Origin: Crossaster papposus
Lineage: Eukaryota; Echinodermata; Asteroidea; Velatida; Solasteridae
NCBI GenBank assembly: GCA_037893245.1
Contig: JBAIAA010000352.1
Span: forward strand, 1,612,001 to 1,676,000
Direction of reading: 5' to 3'
Length of the DNA stretch: 64,000 nt
Shown: positions 37,301 through 45,210 of the stretch, piece by piece
Position numbering within the stretch: the first letter of the stretch is position 1
Layout: the number at the start of each line of letters is the position of its first letter
Program-made: the position numbers and the translations under genes
Notes under the pieces: generated by a model
Databases searched by the model: none
Told to the model about the DNA's origin: nothing
The model's input: only the letters and a program-made list of their open reading frames with translations

Positions 37301-39176
37301 GTTTTGAATTTGGGAAAATGTTTGCGTTTATCTACGTCATCCGGCGCGAACTGGTTAAATGCGCCTATCAATAGCTTCCCAGTTGTTTTCGGGGAATGTG
37401 CAAAATTGTCTCTAAAATTACAGGATACATGTAGCTTCCTGCTATTTCACATGGCTGCTGTGTGGCTCACAATATACAGACGAAGTCCAGTAGGGTACGA
37501 GTGGGTATTTTCGAATGTATATTTTTACCACTCATGACTAAACTGATTTTTTTTTTAATGTGGCAAAATGAGTCGCCCATATAACGCCTGTCCTTGATCG
37601 TCAGTTGATTCAAAAAATTCTTAAGAACAATTTAACATTTACAACACATGTATATAATTGATAAATGTTCCTATTATGCTATTTATAAACCGTTTTGTGA
37701 TTTGTGTCTACGGTGCGTGGTCAATCAATTTCTGACGAGACAGAATTTGACTAACGCGAAAGGGGAATTGGAGCGATGCGTAGGGATGGGTTAAAGACAT
37801 TAGTTGGAGGTTTAGCTAGAATGAGATTTTTGTTGTCTTTACAATAAAAAACAAAAGGTGCCTGAAAAAAACCCCACAAATTATTATGTTATAATTTTAT
37901 TCATTGATTAAATTTACTGTTCATTATAAGAACAGGAAATTAAGGCTAGTTTAGTAGTCAAGATTTTTCATAGCTGAGATTTAATCAAAATTAATCGGCC
38001 AGGCAATGAATTTATATTTTATATTTTTTAATCCACACTTCAATTAAAGTCCTTTACATCAACATTAGTCAAAGAAAATTTGCCGATACGGTCCATATCC
38101 CTTATTTGCATGCATGAAGTTGGTTGCAATAAGGTGTTTCAAGGTAATATGCGCCATCTTGTTCGCGGGGCAAATTTACACCCGTTGTTGTGTACGCATT
38201 GTCGATCGAAACCTGTTGCGCTTCCAAGTCATCATGCGTTCATTCTAAAATGTGCGCGCGTCTAGCCCCGTGAACAAGATGGCGCATTTTACCGTGAAAC
38301 ACCTTATTGCACTACCATGGGCATACATCAGCGACAGTCATACGGTCACCAGGTCAAATAATCGTTTTAATAATAATAACAAAGAAGTAGGGAACTAACG
38401 AACCGACAAACCAGCACAAAATGTATCCGATATAATTTTATTTATTTATTACATTTAAAGTTAATGACCAATAAAACTAGGAGCAGTTTAGTGGCAGCAT
38501 TTCCCACGTGCGTGGCTAGGATCCAACTCTCATATTTAATAGATCAGATGGTGCCAATATTCTTGTTAAATACTCCCCCTTTTTAGCCTTGAGCCATATA
38601 TTCAACTCATAGGGTTAATTACGTTGTTTTAATCTTTGAGTAGTGCCACTTAAAGGTAGGATACATTGGTAATTGCTTGAATTATCATGAATGGGTGGAT
38701 TTGGGGGTTGTAATTTATAGTAAATATCGGAAACCTGTACCAAGTTTTACAATCATAAAAGCCAAGAAAAGCACGAAAAACAGTGTTGTTTTCAACCGGC
38801 GTCGAGCAGTTATTCTTATGTTAATTGTGTTCTTTATAAAATTATATTTTTCAGAATAATTAAAGGATGTCTAGCGCAATCATTTTGCTGGATGCCTAGA
38901 ATCATTATTCAGTTTCAGATGAGTAAGAAGATTTTTTTTTAATGATTCGGTAGTAAATATTTTCGATATCTGCAAATGGTGTATACCTTTAATCATGTTA
39001 ATACAGCACACAGCACACACACCGACATCAAAAGACATGCCCACCCCACCCAAGTGACACAACAGTGACATGCAACTTCCCATGCTTGCTATAAAAAAAA
39101 AGGCAAACTCACGTATGTTTTCTGGCGTGGAAAACTGAAAACTGCTCATACTAATTCTTGAACAGGCTGAAGCCAA
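22341..39176 (-). CDS. WSB1: WD repeat and SOCS box-containing protein 1 (complete, 8 coding exons)
   Basis: Substrate-recognition subunit of an Elongin B/C-Cullin 5 ubiquitin ligase (family knowledge). Coding exons in gene order: 39113-39176, 32791-32980, 28530-28873, 25271-25500, 24683-24870, 23938-24051, 23049-23159, 22341-22509. All junctions are GT-AG with matching phases; total 1410 nt, 469 residues. The first exon starts MASACSRIS. The second carries TWAVTFAPDRSYFAW. The third has a Gln/His-rich insert (about residues 103-127) and GEPVWSLAFG. The fourth and fifth carry typical blades (SASRDQTLKVWDLKDDGN, LATASYDTRVLIWDPH). The sixth has FPPLSPVFAGGSNN, the seventh VDGLCCSYSADGHVLATG. 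The last holds the SOCS box (TLQHLCRLTVRRL ... LPPGLGNYLRYDM). Blade order and linkers match WSB1 better than WSB2. Human WSB1 is about 421 residues; the excess is mostly the Gln/His insert. A GC-rich stretch with an ACATGGCCGC motif (about 39330) lies upstream and may be promoter. Confidence 0.93.
22772..22963 (+). mobile_element. Diverged MITE family B copy in WSB1 intron 7
   Basis: GCGCGGGATTGTTTTTCAC to GACGCAAACTGGTTAAG; the left end has decayed. Confidence 0.65.
23400..23840. repeat. 22-bp minisatellite in WSB1 intron 6, about 19 copies
   Basis: Two unit types follow one another: an AGCTTGTGACAGACTAGT-type block (about 23408-23518), then a GACCGGCTAGTAATCGACTT-type block. Both keep the 22-bp period, so one type probably derives from the other. 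The array ends about 100 bp before the intron meets exon 6. Confidence 0.9.
24953..25173 (+). mobile_element. MITE family B copy in WSB1 intron 4
   Basis: CCAGTTTGCGCCGG at the left, GGCGCGAACTAG then TTAA at the right. It fills most of the 400-bp intron between exons 4 and 5. Confidence 0.82.
25678..26003 (+). mobile_element. MITE family A copy in WSB1 intron 3
   Basis: TTTAAAGGTAGTATACACC at the left and GGTGTATCCTACCTTTAAA at the right, so TTAA is present on both sides. Confidence 0.85.
26228..27072. mobile_element. Possible 840-bp element with GTTGTCACCA ends
   Basis: GCGTTGTCACCACGCC at the left and TGGTGACAACCCTG at the right are inverted. The interior holds a GGGCGGCGCCGGGCGG stretch and a long G run (26927-26949). 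It may belong to the hAT group, but I see no clear target duplication. Confidence 0.45.
27075..27163 (-). mobile_element. MITE family A fragment fused to a family B fragment
   Basis: About 90 bp of the family A right end stop after AAAGTAAATAAACATTTC and switch to family B sequence (GGCCTTGCTCGTGACGTG, running to 27259). The join is a recombination or nested-insertion scar. Confidence 0.7.
27566..28400 (-). repeat. MITE family A copy followed by an ~11-copy tandem array of its terminal unit
   Basis: 27566-27845 is a family A element in reverse orientation. Its outer ~54 bp is then repeated about eleven times (units ending GGTGTATCCTACC), some lacking an internal TTCAA. It lies in WSB1 intron 3, about 130 bp past the exon 3 donor. 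Confidence 0.88.
28748..28812 (-). repeat. CAG/CAC-rich polyglutamine/histidine tract inside WSB1 exon 3
   Basis: On the minus strand the exon encodes NHNQHQHQHPQQQ followed by LLQQQEQQQRR, placed before the first conserved propeller blade. The CAG/CAA/CAC mix is interrupted, so it is less prone to expansion than a pure CAG run. Human WSB1 has a Ser/Asn-rich linker here, so this is probably a flexible loop rather than a domain. Confidence 0.85.
28925..29121 (+). mobile_element. MITE family B copy, 50 bp from WSB1 exon 3
   Basis: TTAA on both sides; ends CCAGTTCGCGCCGG and CCGGCGCGAACTGG, a clean short copy. Confidence 0.87.
30021..31613. mobile_element. GGGCCCAATTTCATAGAG-ended MITE interrupted by nested elements
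   Basis: The outer ends are GGGCCCAATTTCATAGAG and CTCTATGAAATTGGGCCC. Between the arms lie a foldback element (30235-30834) and an element rich in GATCCTGAGTCCATCA motifs (about 31056-31473). It sits in WSB1 intron 2. Confidence 0.75.
30235..30834. mobile_element. Foldback element with ~170-bp inverted arms and a tRNA-like centre
   Basis: Left arm AGTCTTGATCCAAGACCAAG, right arm CTTGGTCTTGGATCAAGACT; the arms match imperfectly to about 30410/30660. Between them, on the minus strand, lies a tRNA-like module (A-box-like TAGCATAGTTGGTAAAG, B-box GGTTCGAATAC, 30505-30560). Confidence 0.78.
31783..32233. mobile_element. MITE with CCTGTTCGCACTGGA ends
   Basis: GCCCTGTTCGCACTGGATTT at the left and AAGTCCAGTGCGAACACAGC at the right, with TTA/TAA-like flanks. 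The form recalls PIF/Harbinger MITEs; the superfamily is a guess. Confidence 0.75.
32235..32345 (-). repeat. tRNA-derived SINE, same family as 20160-20300
   Basis: GTGACAAAGTGCCTTGCCCA and GACTCGAACCCACAACCTGC recur almost unchanged; the 3' part is cut short by the duplicated block that follows. Confidence 0.55.
32348..32700. repeat. MITE plus flank, duplicated from 29752-29990
   Basis: Starting at TTTGTAAAAAAACAAACACT, both loci share about 240 bp, covering unique sequence plus the left part of a GGGGCCAATTTCACAGAG-type MITE. Only this locus keeps the right end (ACGAAATTGGCCCC). The shared flank shows a segmental duplication rather than two transpositions. Confidence 0.75.
33456..35701. mobile_element. 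hAT-superfamily non-autonomous transposon with 8-bp target duplication
   Basis: Flanked on both sides by GTCCAGAG (33448-33455 and 35702-35709), a perfect 8-bp duplication typical of hAT insertions. The ends are inverted: TAGCGCTGGACGATATC at the left, and the right end read in reverse is TAGGCCTGGACGATATC. Both ends are rich in ATATCG motifs that extend the inverted repeat imperfectly for about 80 bp. The 2.2-kb interior is AT-rich and has no transposase-like frame, so it depends on a partner. It sits in WSB1 intron 1, inside a host segment that is itself duplicated at about 36180-36290. Confidence 0.88.
35830..36175 (+). mobile_element. Diverged MITE family A copy in WSB1 intron 1
   Basis: Contains GAATTATCACGAATTGGTGG, ACTTTACAATCATGAATGG and TCATTTAACTGGATGCCTA; both ends are eroded. 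Confidence 0.7.
37121..37354 (-). mobile_element. MITE family B copy in WSB1 intron 1
   Basis: TTAA flanks intact; one terminus has drifted (CCAGTTTGCGTCAGG). Confidence 0.85.
38124..38313. mobile_element. 190-bp palindromic MITE with TTGCA flanks
   Basis: AAGGTGTTTCAAGGTAATAT and GCGCCATCTTGTTC arms return inverted before ACACCTTATTGCA. TTGCA occurs outside both ends as a possible 5-bp target duplication. Confidence 0.75.
38652..38996 (+). mobile_element. MITE family A copy in WSB1 intron 1, near exon 1
   Basis: Starts ACTTAAAGGTAGGATACATT and ends GGTGTATACCTTTAATC, about 120 bp before the exon 1 donor in transcript terms. Confidence 0.82.
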
Positions 39177-39299
39177 GGCAGACAGTATCCAGTGAATTCA
39201 AAAAAGTAATACGTTCTTACGAACGCAAAAACGCCTATCCCCTTCTCTTGAAACACTGTACATGCAGATTACACTTCCACCACATCTACTGTACGAGCG

Positions 39300-39440
39300 C
39301 CACGAGCAAATGATGCAACTGAACGGACAACATGGCCGCGACGCGACAATCTTATCTGACTACGGAGCGGTTCGTTCACCGTGAATGAAGGAGGCTCGTC
39401 GTGGGTTGGGCTCTGACGACAACACACGCATGCGTGTCGT
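39300..39440 (-). promoter_or_regulatory. Probable WSB1 promoter / 5' untranslated region
   Basis: Higher GC and CpG density than the surroundings, with an ACATGGCCGCGACGCGAC stretch that resembles a YY1-type initiator, 120-260 bp upstream of the start codon. No TATA box is seen. Confidence 0.35.
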
Positions 39441-40174
39441 CTGCGCGGAGAAAATAACCTAAACTGCCGCCAGGGAAAACGAGAATTTTAAATCACTTCC
39501 TATGCCAAATAAACCCTCCTACTAGAACGACGCTGTTTCGAACTACACACCCACTACACGTAATGATATAATCTCAACAGCTATTACACTATTAGAACGC
39601 CCCGTTTGTTGACATGGTTGAAAGGTGAATTTCACGAACGGTTCGATGATCAACAAAGCGTGCGTACTACGATAATGTATGTGGGTGATGCGTGTACGAC
39701 CCGTAGTATAGTATGTCGTGAGAGGGCGCGCGCACACGTACACAGAGCCGAGTTCATGGCCGTTTTCCAAACCGCTTGTTTCGGTTTCATCTGGCTCTAG
39801 CCGGTTGCTTAACTGCATAAATAAAGCCCAAATAAAGACGAAGTTGGTGTTTAGAAAACGGCCCAAGTGCTATGCATTTCATAGTGTCGGTGGTATAGAT
39901 CTGCCAATAATAAATAGTCATTAATGTCTAGTAATAGTGTGTAAAAACGATAAATAAAGATGAAAATAAAGAGGATTTGTGCAGTATGATTTTGGTAAAT
40001 TTTGTTTATTTCAAAGCTGTTTTTCTCGGAATGTGGTTTCGGCAAATAAATGTACACCTGTCATCTTTATCAGACCATAACTCGTTAACCTAAAAATCAT
40101 TAGAAAGCTTATGAAATTCCCTTTCTCACCACGTGCATATCTCAAAAAGTCATCTCGAGACTTATTCTTGATTT

Positions 40175-40830
40175 CGATGGAGCGGGTCACTTGAGGTATG
40201 GGGGACTATAAAGGCCAGGGACCGGGGGCCCCTCCGTCTGTCGAGCTGGGTATATTTGCCAAAGACCACTGCTGGACCACTGCAGAGCCGCTGGCGTGAT
40301 TTTTTTTCCCAACATGGTAAAGGCCAATTATCATAACTGGGCGTGTCTAGACCACACTGAATGGAAGACACTTAGGTTCTTAGAACCTTGCTTCCCCTGA
40401 AATTAAACTCATCCCACAATAAACTTACAATACAAAAATAGTCAATGAAAAATGAGCACAATTGAACCCATGAGAACTCGAACCCCAATCTTACGACCTA
40501 TAACCTAACCCATTATCTACTTGGCTACTGGGAGAGGTCGACAGAAGCTGTTTTTCTAAGTGCTTTAATGTACCTCTGGCCTACGTGTAACTAGTTGACT
40601 GAGCAATAACAATATATTTTAGTATTATTGTTGAAACTACTGAATAATCATGACGCGAGGGGTGTAGAAACGCCCATTTACCCTTTCCCATAGTGGGGAA
40701 AATAATTTCGCGAGCCGCTGGACCACTGTATGACAGTGCGCCCGCTAGCGACACGTTTAGTCCAGCACTTCCTTGATTGGCTAAAGTTAGTGCAGGGGGC
40801 CCCTGTTTTCGCGATCGTGACCGCAAACAT
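40175..40830. mobile_element. Second foldback-type element with tRNA-like centre
   Basis: Inverted pieces include GGGGGCCCCT near both ends and the pair CGCTGG / CCAGCG region around 40265 and 40710. The centre (40470-40535, minus) has TAGCCAAGTAGATAATGGG and GGGGTTCGAGTTC as A- and B-box candidates. The layout parallels 30235-30834. Confidence 0.5.
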
Positions 40831-40945
40831 GTTTCGGCCAGGAAAGAAGCCGCGCTGCGGCTAGTCTAGTCCTAGACCCTTGTGTTATTTCCACTGACCT
40901 CTATAGAGGTCAGTGGTTATTTCGGCGCCCACGCGCGCAGATTCG

Positions 40946-41029
40946 GTCTTATCTTTTCTTTTACCTATACAAATTATACAACAAAACACCTTTTGATTTG
41001 GCGATAGCAAAGCACGGAGACACCTCTAG
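40946..41029 (-). repeat. Ngaro split direct repeat B2 (3' terminus)
   Basis: 84-bp copy of B1 forming the far end of the element. A 368-bp unique stretch separates it from A2; I see no coding capacity in that stretch. Confidence 0.88.
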
Positions 41030-41397
41030 GTCACCTTTATTGACAGATTTAGGCCCGGCTTTAGGCACTTGTACATAATAACTTATAGTACAATCACAAT
41101 ACATAGTACAATCACTGTCGCTTATACAAGAAAATCACTGAATAATGCAGCTTGCCGTTGCTGTAACCATGGAGCTATAGCTCCATGCTGTAACAATTAT
41201 CTTATTTAGACGCTTCAACGGAGAAGACGACGTCCAGGCAAAAAACAGAGATAAATTTAAAATGCTCTGAAAAACCTGTACCCAACAACATTCAGAATTC
41301 TCCTCAGCGCGGGTGTTGGGCTTCACCCTTATATATACAATTTTATACATGTAGGCCTACATGTACTCGCATTTTTTAAAACAAAAAATTTCAAAAA

Positions 41398-41571
41398 TTA
41401 AAAATTTGAGTGCCTCGTATGTAGTGCTTGCTAGAACTGATCTGAATACCCCTATTCTTCTCTATTTAAACCCTCTCATGCCCTTATTACATAACCTCTG
41501 CACCTGCTACAGGTGCTCGAATTCCCAAGACAATTATTTCCCGCTATACTTCGAAACGCGGGAAATGTATA
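41398..41571 (-). repeat. Ngaro split direct repeat A2
   Basis: Second identical copy of the 174-bp A repeat, directly adjoining B1; the B1-A2 junction should equal the junction of a circular intermediate. Confidence 0.9.
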
Positions 41572-41655
41572 GTCTTATCTTTTCTTTTACCTATACAAAT
41601 TATACAACAAAACACCTTTTGATTTGGCGATAGCAAAGCACGGAGACACCTCTAG
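41572..41655 (-). repeat. Ngaro split direct repeat B1
   Basis: 84 bp, identical to 40946-41029. It lies between the recombinase stop and A2. Confidence 0.9.
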
Positions 41656-41900
41656 AAAAAATACCAAAGCATGGGATTAGGAAAGCTAATCAAATTAATT
41701 CAGATTAACAGAAAACAAACTGTTCTTACAGACCTGGTTTCTTGGTCACTCGTAACCCGCTTTTTGGCCGAGTTTTTACTACTCAACTAAAATAAACAGA
41801 AAATGTTCTTACAGATTCTGTTTTTTGGTCACTTGTAAACTTTTTTTTTCAAGTAAGTGTTTTATGATCAAATACATTTAAATTTAACTAGAAATGTACT

Positions 41901-42905
41901 CTACAGACCCAGTTTCTTGGTCACACTTAACCTCTTTTCGAGCGAGTCTTCTATATATCCATCTTTACTCTCATCCCGTCTCCAGCGCCCGTGTCTCTTT
42001 AGACAGCGCTCTTCTACCTCGTTGTTGGCCGCAGCCGTTACTCCTCCCGCTCTGAGGGAATGTAAACCTAGATTTAGGTTAGGTGCTACCGAAGATAGCA
42101 TCTTGATTACACACTCCCTGGTCCTTGTGTAACTTAACTTTTTGTCTTTGGAAATTAATTTACAACCGTTCCCTGATCTAACAGCGGGTCTAAATAAGTA
42201 TCGTGTAGTTGTATTATCCATACCTGCGGTCGACATATACCTTAGCAACATAGCATAAGGACATGCTGAAGTGGAACCCTTTGCAATTACTACTTCTTTT
42301 CCACATCGATATTGATCCGTCTTGCTTTTCTCTATCTCAACAGTGAAATAATCATCTGACATAACAATATTATTACAACGTAAAGAACTCAATTCGTTAA
42401 ACCGAAAGAAACCTGCAAATGCTAACGTTATCATACACAAATCTCTAATAACCAATAAATCTGTTTCCTCAGAATATCTATCACAAAGCTCTACTATGAT
42501 ATCTGATGTAACTACATCCTTTTTCTGGGTCTTATGGCCTGTTGTGCGTTTAGCCGATTCGTGAAGATTTTTCACAAATGAATTATTCGTTGGGTCGACT
42601 AAACCATTCATCTCGTGTGCCCATTTAATACTGTAAATGACTGATGCAATGACATGATGAGACGCACCCGTGTCCAGGAGCTCCGTCAGATACACAGCAA
42701 TGAGAATTGGCTGGGCTGGTAATGAGGTGTATGCGGATCGGGCACAGAAGTTCTGCCATTTCTTGAAACTCCCAAAGTATTTCTTGACCGTAGCGTCACT
42801 CCTGGAAGCCATCAAGTGATGACACATCCGGTCGACCAGTTTGTCGTCCGCCACTCCAACAGTCTCCAAAGCTGCGGAGACGTTGTACCTCAATCCTATC
42901 TCTGT
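41901..42905 (-). CDS. Ngaro ORF3, tyrosine recombinase (integrase)
   Basis: Phage-integrase-fold recombinase that would insert the circular DNA copy. Numbered from the TTG at 42893 (330 residues), catalytic residues are visible as R164 (GFFRFNEL), H278 and R281 (LHSLRAGG), H301 (HGRW) and nucleophile Y313 (DGYIEDS). The spacing and the LRAGG/HGRW wording fit DIRS/Ngaro recombinases. The frame differs from pol, and no ATG precedes the conserved region: the open stretch begins next to a pyrimidine-rich ...TTTTTCCTACAG at about 42906-42918, which reads as a splice acceptor. It may therefore be expressed from a spliced RNA. The stop is at 41901, 246 bp before repeat B1. Confidence 0.85.
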   Translation of the reverse strand, partial: TEIGLRYNVSAALETVGVADDKLVDRMCHHLMASRSDATVKKYFGSFKKWQNFCARSAYTSLPAQPILIAVYLTELLDTGASHHVIASVIYSIKWAHEMNGLVDPTNNSFVKNLHESAKRTTGHKTQKKDVVTSDIIVELCDRYSEETDLLVIRDLCMITLAFAGFFRFNELSSLRCNNIVMSDDYFTVEIEKSKTDQYRCGKEVVIAKGSTSACPYAMLLRYMSTAGMDNTTTRYLFRPAVRSGNGCKLISKDKKLSYTRTRECVIKMLSSVAPNLNLGLHSLRAGGVTAAANNEVEERCLKRHGRWRRDESKDGYIEDSLEKRLSVTKKLGL

Positions 42906-42966
42906 AGGAAAAATTCAAAACAGCGTTAACCAATCCCCTCCAGCAATTGCAATAATACTGGATAAT

Positions 42967-45210
42967 TCAGTAAACTAGCTTCATAGCAATCATCTTGAAT
43001 TTCAATGTTTCCTCAGAAAAAATGCCGTTACTACCTTGACCTTTAATGATCACATACTGCTGTGGTAGTATCATGCTATTTTGTACAAACGGCCTAAAAT
43101 CTTTACTTTCCGTCACCAGAAAAGGCCAAAACGGTGCCGATTCCCACATCGGAATAATCAATGTACCTTTAGCTTTTTCAGTTTGCATTTTTAACAATAC
43201 TCTCAGAATTAACCTGGGTGGAGGTACTAGCCAATTTACATTATTTGCCCACATCTGACCGAAAGCGTCAATTCCCTCCGTTCCTGGGCACCACCATCTC
43301 GAGTTGAATCTTTTGCACTGATTATTCAAATTAGATGCAAATCTATCCACATCATGTGGTCCCCATTCTTTATCCAGTAATCTATAAATCCATGGTTGTA
43401 TTTTCCAACCATCACTGTCAGTGGTTCTACTCAACAAATCTGCTTTAGTGTTGTTATTTCTTCTGATCCACTCTGGTTCAAGAATTATAGAATTCTTTTC
43501 ACAAAAATTATTCACACTCAAAGAGATTGTTTGTAAGCTAGACTTCTTACTTCCGTTATTCAGCACCCTTTTTACATTTTTGTTATCATTGAAACATCTA
43601 ACTCTTTTGTTCTTCAACAAATCCTCATTACTTTTAAGTACTCTGTGTACAGCCTCCGTTTCTCTCCAAGTGGAGCTGCTCCTAGACTCTTCTTTGTCCC
43701 ATGACCCTACTACTTCGCTACCCTCAACCGCCTGATCCTTGTCCAAAGGATTTCCCACACAAGGGGTTGGTGTACTACCGCATCCGACAATGGATGGATC
43801 ACTGCCTTTAGTAAAGGCTCCCGCACAAAGGGATGGTGTACAACCACATCCAACAATGGATGGATCACTGCCTTTAGTAAAGGCTCCCGCACAAAGGGAA
43901 TTGACATAAACGTCTTTAGTAATAACTCCTGAACAATGGGACACATACCCACCATATCCCACAGCGGATGCGTCACTAAACACTTGTATCTCACATGAGT
44001 CTACATTTTTTATACTTAAACCTTTGTCATTTAGGGACTGCACACAGCGTTTCCAGAATAACGCCTCATCAAGTGCTTCATCACTCATCAATACAGGTGC
44101 ATTCCAACTCGCACGGGTATCAATACTGCGATACAATGCTCTGGTTTTTAATCTTACCACTTTACCGATTGAATTCGCAAGGGAAATTATTTGTCCAACT
44201 ACAGAAGCTAGGAATCTAACAGGAACCAGCTTAGTTCGACTGGTGTTAACCTGATAAATTAAAGAAGTCAAAGCGAGAATTACTCTTTCAATTCTGTCTG
44301 AAGTAGCATGTACTAAGCCTGTATTGGTGTGCCAGTTGAAACCCAACCAAGTCACGTGTTGTGAAGGTTTCCATTCACATTTTTCGTGTGCAATCAAAAA
44401 CCCGAAATCCTGCAAGGACAATTTAACAGTATTGCTAAACCTTTCAGCTTGTTCCATGCTGTGGCTCCCTCCTAGGCCGTCATCTAAATACATGATCACC
44501 CTATAACCTTGTGATCTCCAGTGGGTCACAACCACTCTCATTACTTTTGTGAATATGTACGGCGCTGTAGCCAACCCAAACGGGAGCACATTAAAATGAT
44601 AGAAAACACTTTTCTCTCCGTAATTCCATGAAAAACCTAGATATTTTCTGTGATCTCCGAATATCCCAATGTGATGATAGGCAGACTTTAAGTCAAAAGT
44701 GAACAAAAAATCACCCATTTCAAACATCTGTTTAGCAACTGTCACATCTTCGTACTTGAATTTAAACTTGGCCAAGTGAGGATTAATATTTCTGCAATCA
44801 AGAACCAATCTCCGTTTTCCATTCTTATTAAATGCTACCGTTAAAGGATTAACGATGTATGGTTGTGAATTTAATTCCGAGATGCATCCTTTACCAAGTA
44901 ATTTCTGTATTTCTTCAACAACAAATAAGGGGTTTTCTTTTGCCGACTTGTTATTATCTGAATACATGGTATCTGGTAAAACTCTTAATGGAATTTTATA
45001 CCCTTCCTTTATTACATTTCTGATAAACGGATTAACTTTTATTTTGTCCCACTGGCCCAAAGCTTTCTGTAATCTTCCAACTGGTGAAATTTGAACCAAA
45101 ATCTCCCTATTATCCGATACATTAGCGGAATACAAACTTGCGTCAAACTTTTTCATTTTATCTTCATTCAGTACAATTCTGTTATTCACATCTTCCAAAT
45201 CGGAAAACCG
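42967..45210 (-). CDS. Ngaro ORF2, reverse transcriptase plus RNase H (probably Gag-Pol readthrough product)
   Basis: Open in the Gag frame directly after its UGA stop. There is no ATG at the beginning; the first in-frame ATG is about 17 codons in (MKKFDASLY). Numbering from 45198, RT shows LVLDCRNINPHL, FDLKSAYHH (first catalytic Asp about 169), LPFGLATAPYIF and YLDD at 237-240. RNase H shows FSDASAVGYGGY (Asp about 409), WRETEA (Glu), CFNDNKN (Asp) and NNNTKADLLSR. A 66-bp (22-residue) tandem duplication lies between the first RNase H Asp and the Glu. Catalytic motifs are complete with no internal stop, so the copy may be active. Stop codon at 42967-42969. Confidence 0.88.
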   Translation of the reverse strand, partial: RFSDLEDVNNRIVLNEDKMKKFDASLYSANVSDNREILVQISPVGRLQKALGQWDKIKVNPFIRNVIKEGYKIPLRVLPDTMYSDNNKSAKENPLFVVEEIQKLLGKGCISELNSQPYIVNPLTVAFNKNGKRRLVLDCRNINPHLAKFKFKYEDVTVAKQMFEMGDFLFTFDLKSAYHHIGIFGDHRKYLGFSWNYGEKSVFYHFNVLPFGLATAPYIFTKVMRVVVTHWRSQGYRVIMYLDDGLGGSHSMEQAERFSNTVKLSLQDFGFLIAHEKCEWKPSQHVTWLGFNWHTNTGLVHATSDRIERVILALTSLIYQVNTSRTKLVPVRFLASVVGQIISLANSIGKVVRLKTRALYRSIDTRASWNAPVLMSDEALDEALFWKRCVQSLNDKGLSIKNVDSCEIQVFSDASAVGYGGYVSHCSGVITKDVYVNSLCAGAFTKGSDPSIVGCGCTPSLCAGAFTKGSDPSIVGCGSTPTPCVGNPLDKDQAVEGSEVVGSWDKEESRSSSTWRETEAVHRVLKSNEDLLKNKRVRCFNDNKNVKRVLNNGSKKSSLQTISLSVNNFCEKNSIILEPEWIRRNNNTKADLLSRTTDSDGWKIQPWIYRLLDKEWGPHDVDRFASNLNNQCKRFNSRWWCPGTEGIDAFGQMWANNVNWLVPPPRLILRVLLKMQTEKAKGTLIIPMWESAPFWPFLVTESKDFRPFVQNSMILPQQYVIIKGQGSNGIFSEETLKFKMIAMKLVY

